A stretch of 25,090 nt of DNA, taken from the NCBI GenBank assembly GCA_046155505.1, contig JBJXFK010000117.1, forward strand, positions 1-25,090. Direction: 5' to 3'. The DNA comes from JBJXFK01 sp046155505. Lineage in GTDB: Bacteria > Planctomycetota > Phycisphaerae > UBA1845 > Fen-1342. This document shows positions 23,654 to 25,090 of the stretch, piece after piece (positions within the stretch are counted from its first letter, which is position 1; the number at the start of each line of letters is the position of its first letter). The translations under genes were made by a program, and so were the position numbers. Below the pieces are notes generated by a model. That model was not told where the DNA came from. It saw only the letters and a program-made list of their open reading frames with translations, and ran no database searches.

Positions 23654-25012
23654 ATGACTATTCGCACGCTTGTCGCATCGATTGCCATCGCGGTCGCGGC
23701 CGTCGCCGCCCGCGCCGCCGATGATCTCAAACCGACCATTCAACCCATCGCCGCCAAGTACAACGCTCCCGCCGCCCTCGCCGCAGTCGTCAAAGACGGC
23801 AAAGTCGTCGGCGTCGGCGTCTGCGGCGTGCGGGCCATCGACGGCGTACCGGCCGCGATCGACGACCTGAGCATGATCGGATCGTGCGGCAAAGCGATCA
23901 CGCGGCTGCTCATCGCGCGGCTCGTCGACCAAGGCAAGCTGACCTTCGACGCCAGACTTTCCGCGCTGCTCCCCGATGTGCAGATGCTCGATGCGTACAA
24001 GTCGGTAACCATCGGCGACGTGATCGGTCATCGCGGCGGATTGCAGCCGTACACAGAAATCGGCCCGCGCATGACGCCGCACTTGTTCAAGCCGCACTCC
24101 GACGCGACCGCCGCGCGAGCCGCATTCATCGACCACGTTTTGAAAGAAGAACCCGCGGCCAAGCCCGGCGAGCGATTTGTTTACTCCAACGCCGGCTACT
24201 CGCTGCTCGGCCACATCGCCGAACGCATCGCCAAGTTGCCGTTCGAGCAGCTCGCGGCACGCGAAGTCTTCACGCCGCTGGGGATGCGCGACGCGCGCGT
24301 GGCGCTGCCGCACAGCGAACCGGCGCGGGCACACCTGCGCGGCCACGGACGCGAGCCTGGCGGTTACGCGGTCGCTCCGCAGCGCGGCGGCGTGCCGGCG
24401 TTCGCACCGGCGGGCATGATGAGCTGCACCATCGGCGACTTCGCGAAGCTCGCGGCAACGCTGGTCGAGATTGAGTCCGACGAGCCGGGCAAATTCCTGA
24501 GAGCCGACACCGCGCGCCGCATTCGCGAATTGCGACCGGGCGGCGGCAAACTTGCCAACGAGGGCGAACCGTTCTTTGGCGGCGACGGCTTTTACACCGC
24601 GACGTTCGCGCTCTGGCCGAGCCGCAAGATGGGCATCGTCGTCGCCACCAATGCGGGCGACAACGACGCCGTCTGCGCCGCGATCGCCGAGGCGCTGCGT
24701 GCGAAATACGACCCGGCGGCCAGCGCCGTTCCGGTCGAGGATGAGCCGGGTGTCGCACCGCCGCGCGTGCCGCTTGGGTTTTCGCTCGATGCGCAAGACG
24801 CGGACAACTGTTTCGTGCAGGACGTGACGGCGCAGAGCCTCGCCGAAAAAGCTGGTCTCAAAGCGGGTGATCGCATTGTCGCCATCAACGGCACGCCACT
24901 CAGCGAATTGCCCGCGGCAAAGCTACGCGGTTCGCTCGCGCAGAAGAAGGTGACGCTGCGCATCGAGCGCGCCGGCAAGACTCTTGAAATCGTGATGGAA
25001 CGTCCGGACTGA
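23654..25012 (+). CDS. Exported serine beta-lactamase-family hydrolase with C-terminal PDZ domain, 452 aa
   Basis: ATG 23654 is chosen because GGAG is nine bases upstream and a signal peptide starts there (MTIRTLVASIAIAVAAVAARA). Upstream in-frame ATGs have no ribosome site. The domain at about 30-350 belongs to the class C beta-lactamase/penicillin-binding-like serine hydrolases: S77-C-G-K80 is the SxxK nucleophile motif, Y177-S-N179 is the YxN motif, and HRGGL (126-130) matches the conserved HxSGL segment. Residues 360-452 form a PDZ domain (AEKAGLKAGDRIVAINGTPL). Such proteins are more often peptidases or esterases than antibiotic-resistance enzymes, so resistance should not be assumed. 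PDZ may bind C-terminal peptides and guide substrate choice. Confidence 0.9.
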   Translation: MTIRTLVASIAIAVAAVAARAADDLKPTIQPIAAKYNAPAALAAVVKDGKVVGVGVCGVRAIDGVPAAIDDLSMIGSCGKAITRLLIARLVDQGKLTFDARLSALLPDVQMLDAYKSVTIGDVIGHRGGLQPYTEIGPRMTPHLFKPHSDATAARAAFIDHVLKEEPAAKPGERFVYSNAGYSLLGHIAERIAKLPFEQLAAREVFTPLGMRDARVALPHSEPARAHLRGHGREPGGYAVAPQRGGVPAFAPAGMMSCTIGDFAKLAATLVEIESDEPGKFLRADTARRIRELRPGGGKLANEGEPFFGGDGFYTATFALWPSRKMGIVVATNAGDNDAVCAAIAEALRAKYDPAASAVPVEDEPGVAPPRVPLGFSLDAQDADNCFVQDVTAQSLAEKAGLKAGDRIVAINGTPLSELPAAKLRGSLAQKKVTLRIERAGKTLEIVMERPD

Positions 25013-25053
25013 ATGCAAGTGGGTCAGCGCGATTTGCGGCGGGGAGCATCGGC

Positions 25054-25090
25054 CTCCGGCCGGTGGGAATTGGATTCGCACCGGCCGGAG
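25054..25090 (+). terminator. Perfect 12-bp hairpin at the window end
   Basis: CTCCGGCCGGTG (25054-25065) pairs exactly with CACCGGCCGGAG (25079-25090) with a 13-base loop. It starts 42 bases after the stop at 25012 and may be a terminator. The window ends before any T-tract could be seen. Confidence 0.5.

Noticed and set aside
23654..25012. Antibiotic-resistance beta-lactamase
   Set aside because: The SxxK and YxN motifs fit the wide serine hydrolase family, and the PDZ fusion points away from a dedicated resistance enzyme.

Overview
The window looks like a chromosome fragment of a planctomycete (Planctomycetota, most like the Phycisphaerae-type lineages). The evidence is combined: four secreted proteins ending in paired dockerin-like calcium loops, a PEP-CTERM protein, a prepilin-domain protein, a type III glutamine synthetase, an Lgt with a large internal insertion, a zinc-ribbon membrane protein, Ser/Thr/Gln-rich linkers behind signal peptides, high GC, and gaps full of short repeats. 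No RNA gene, CRISPR array, prophage or recognised insertion sequence was seen. Positions 1-225 hold nothing I recognise.

Layout. 226-3049: a small conserved hypothetical, a PEP-CTERM protein (-) and a HAF-repeat protein with dockerin loops (-). 3279-5559: a protein with a predicted HTH segment and a pentapeptide-repeat membrane protein broken by a frameshift. 5713-8266: a lipoprotein (-) divergent from an alginate-export-type outer-membrane barrel and a 63-residue putative lipoprotein. 8582-10774: glutamine synthetase III (-). 10775-11405: a long gap with a head-to-head octamer array. 11406-13532: a prepilin-like protein and an exported thioredoxin-fold/dockerin protein. 13533-14803: repeat-rich DNA around a small zinc-ribbon membrane protein. 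14804-16381: a 525-residue protein of an uncharacterised family with a C-terminal winged helix, whose start region lies in a long hairpin. 16636-17523: another dockerin-type secreted protein. 17778-18977: Lgt (-). 19411-23354: an apparent minus-strand operon of a HEGIH-motif dockerin protein, a 92-residue protein and a Tat-exported multicopper oxidase. 23654-25012: a serine beta-lactamase/PDZ fusion.

How it fits together. Most genes act in or beyond the cell envelope, and several sorting routes are represented: Sec with dockerin-like tails, PEP-CTERM, lipobox plus Lgt, type IV prepilin, Tat, and an outer-membrane barrel. No exosortase, prepilin peptidase, cohesin or scaffoldin is in the window, so those partners must lie elsewhere. 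The repeats are concentrated downstream of genes and appear absent from the divergent promoter gaps.

The observations most worth following are the hairpin-bounded winged-helix gene, the inverted octamer array with G-quadruplex potential, the HEGIH protein/multicopper oxidase operon, and the GC-dinucleotide frameshift in the pentapeptide gene. All family assignments are from reading motifs; no database search was run.
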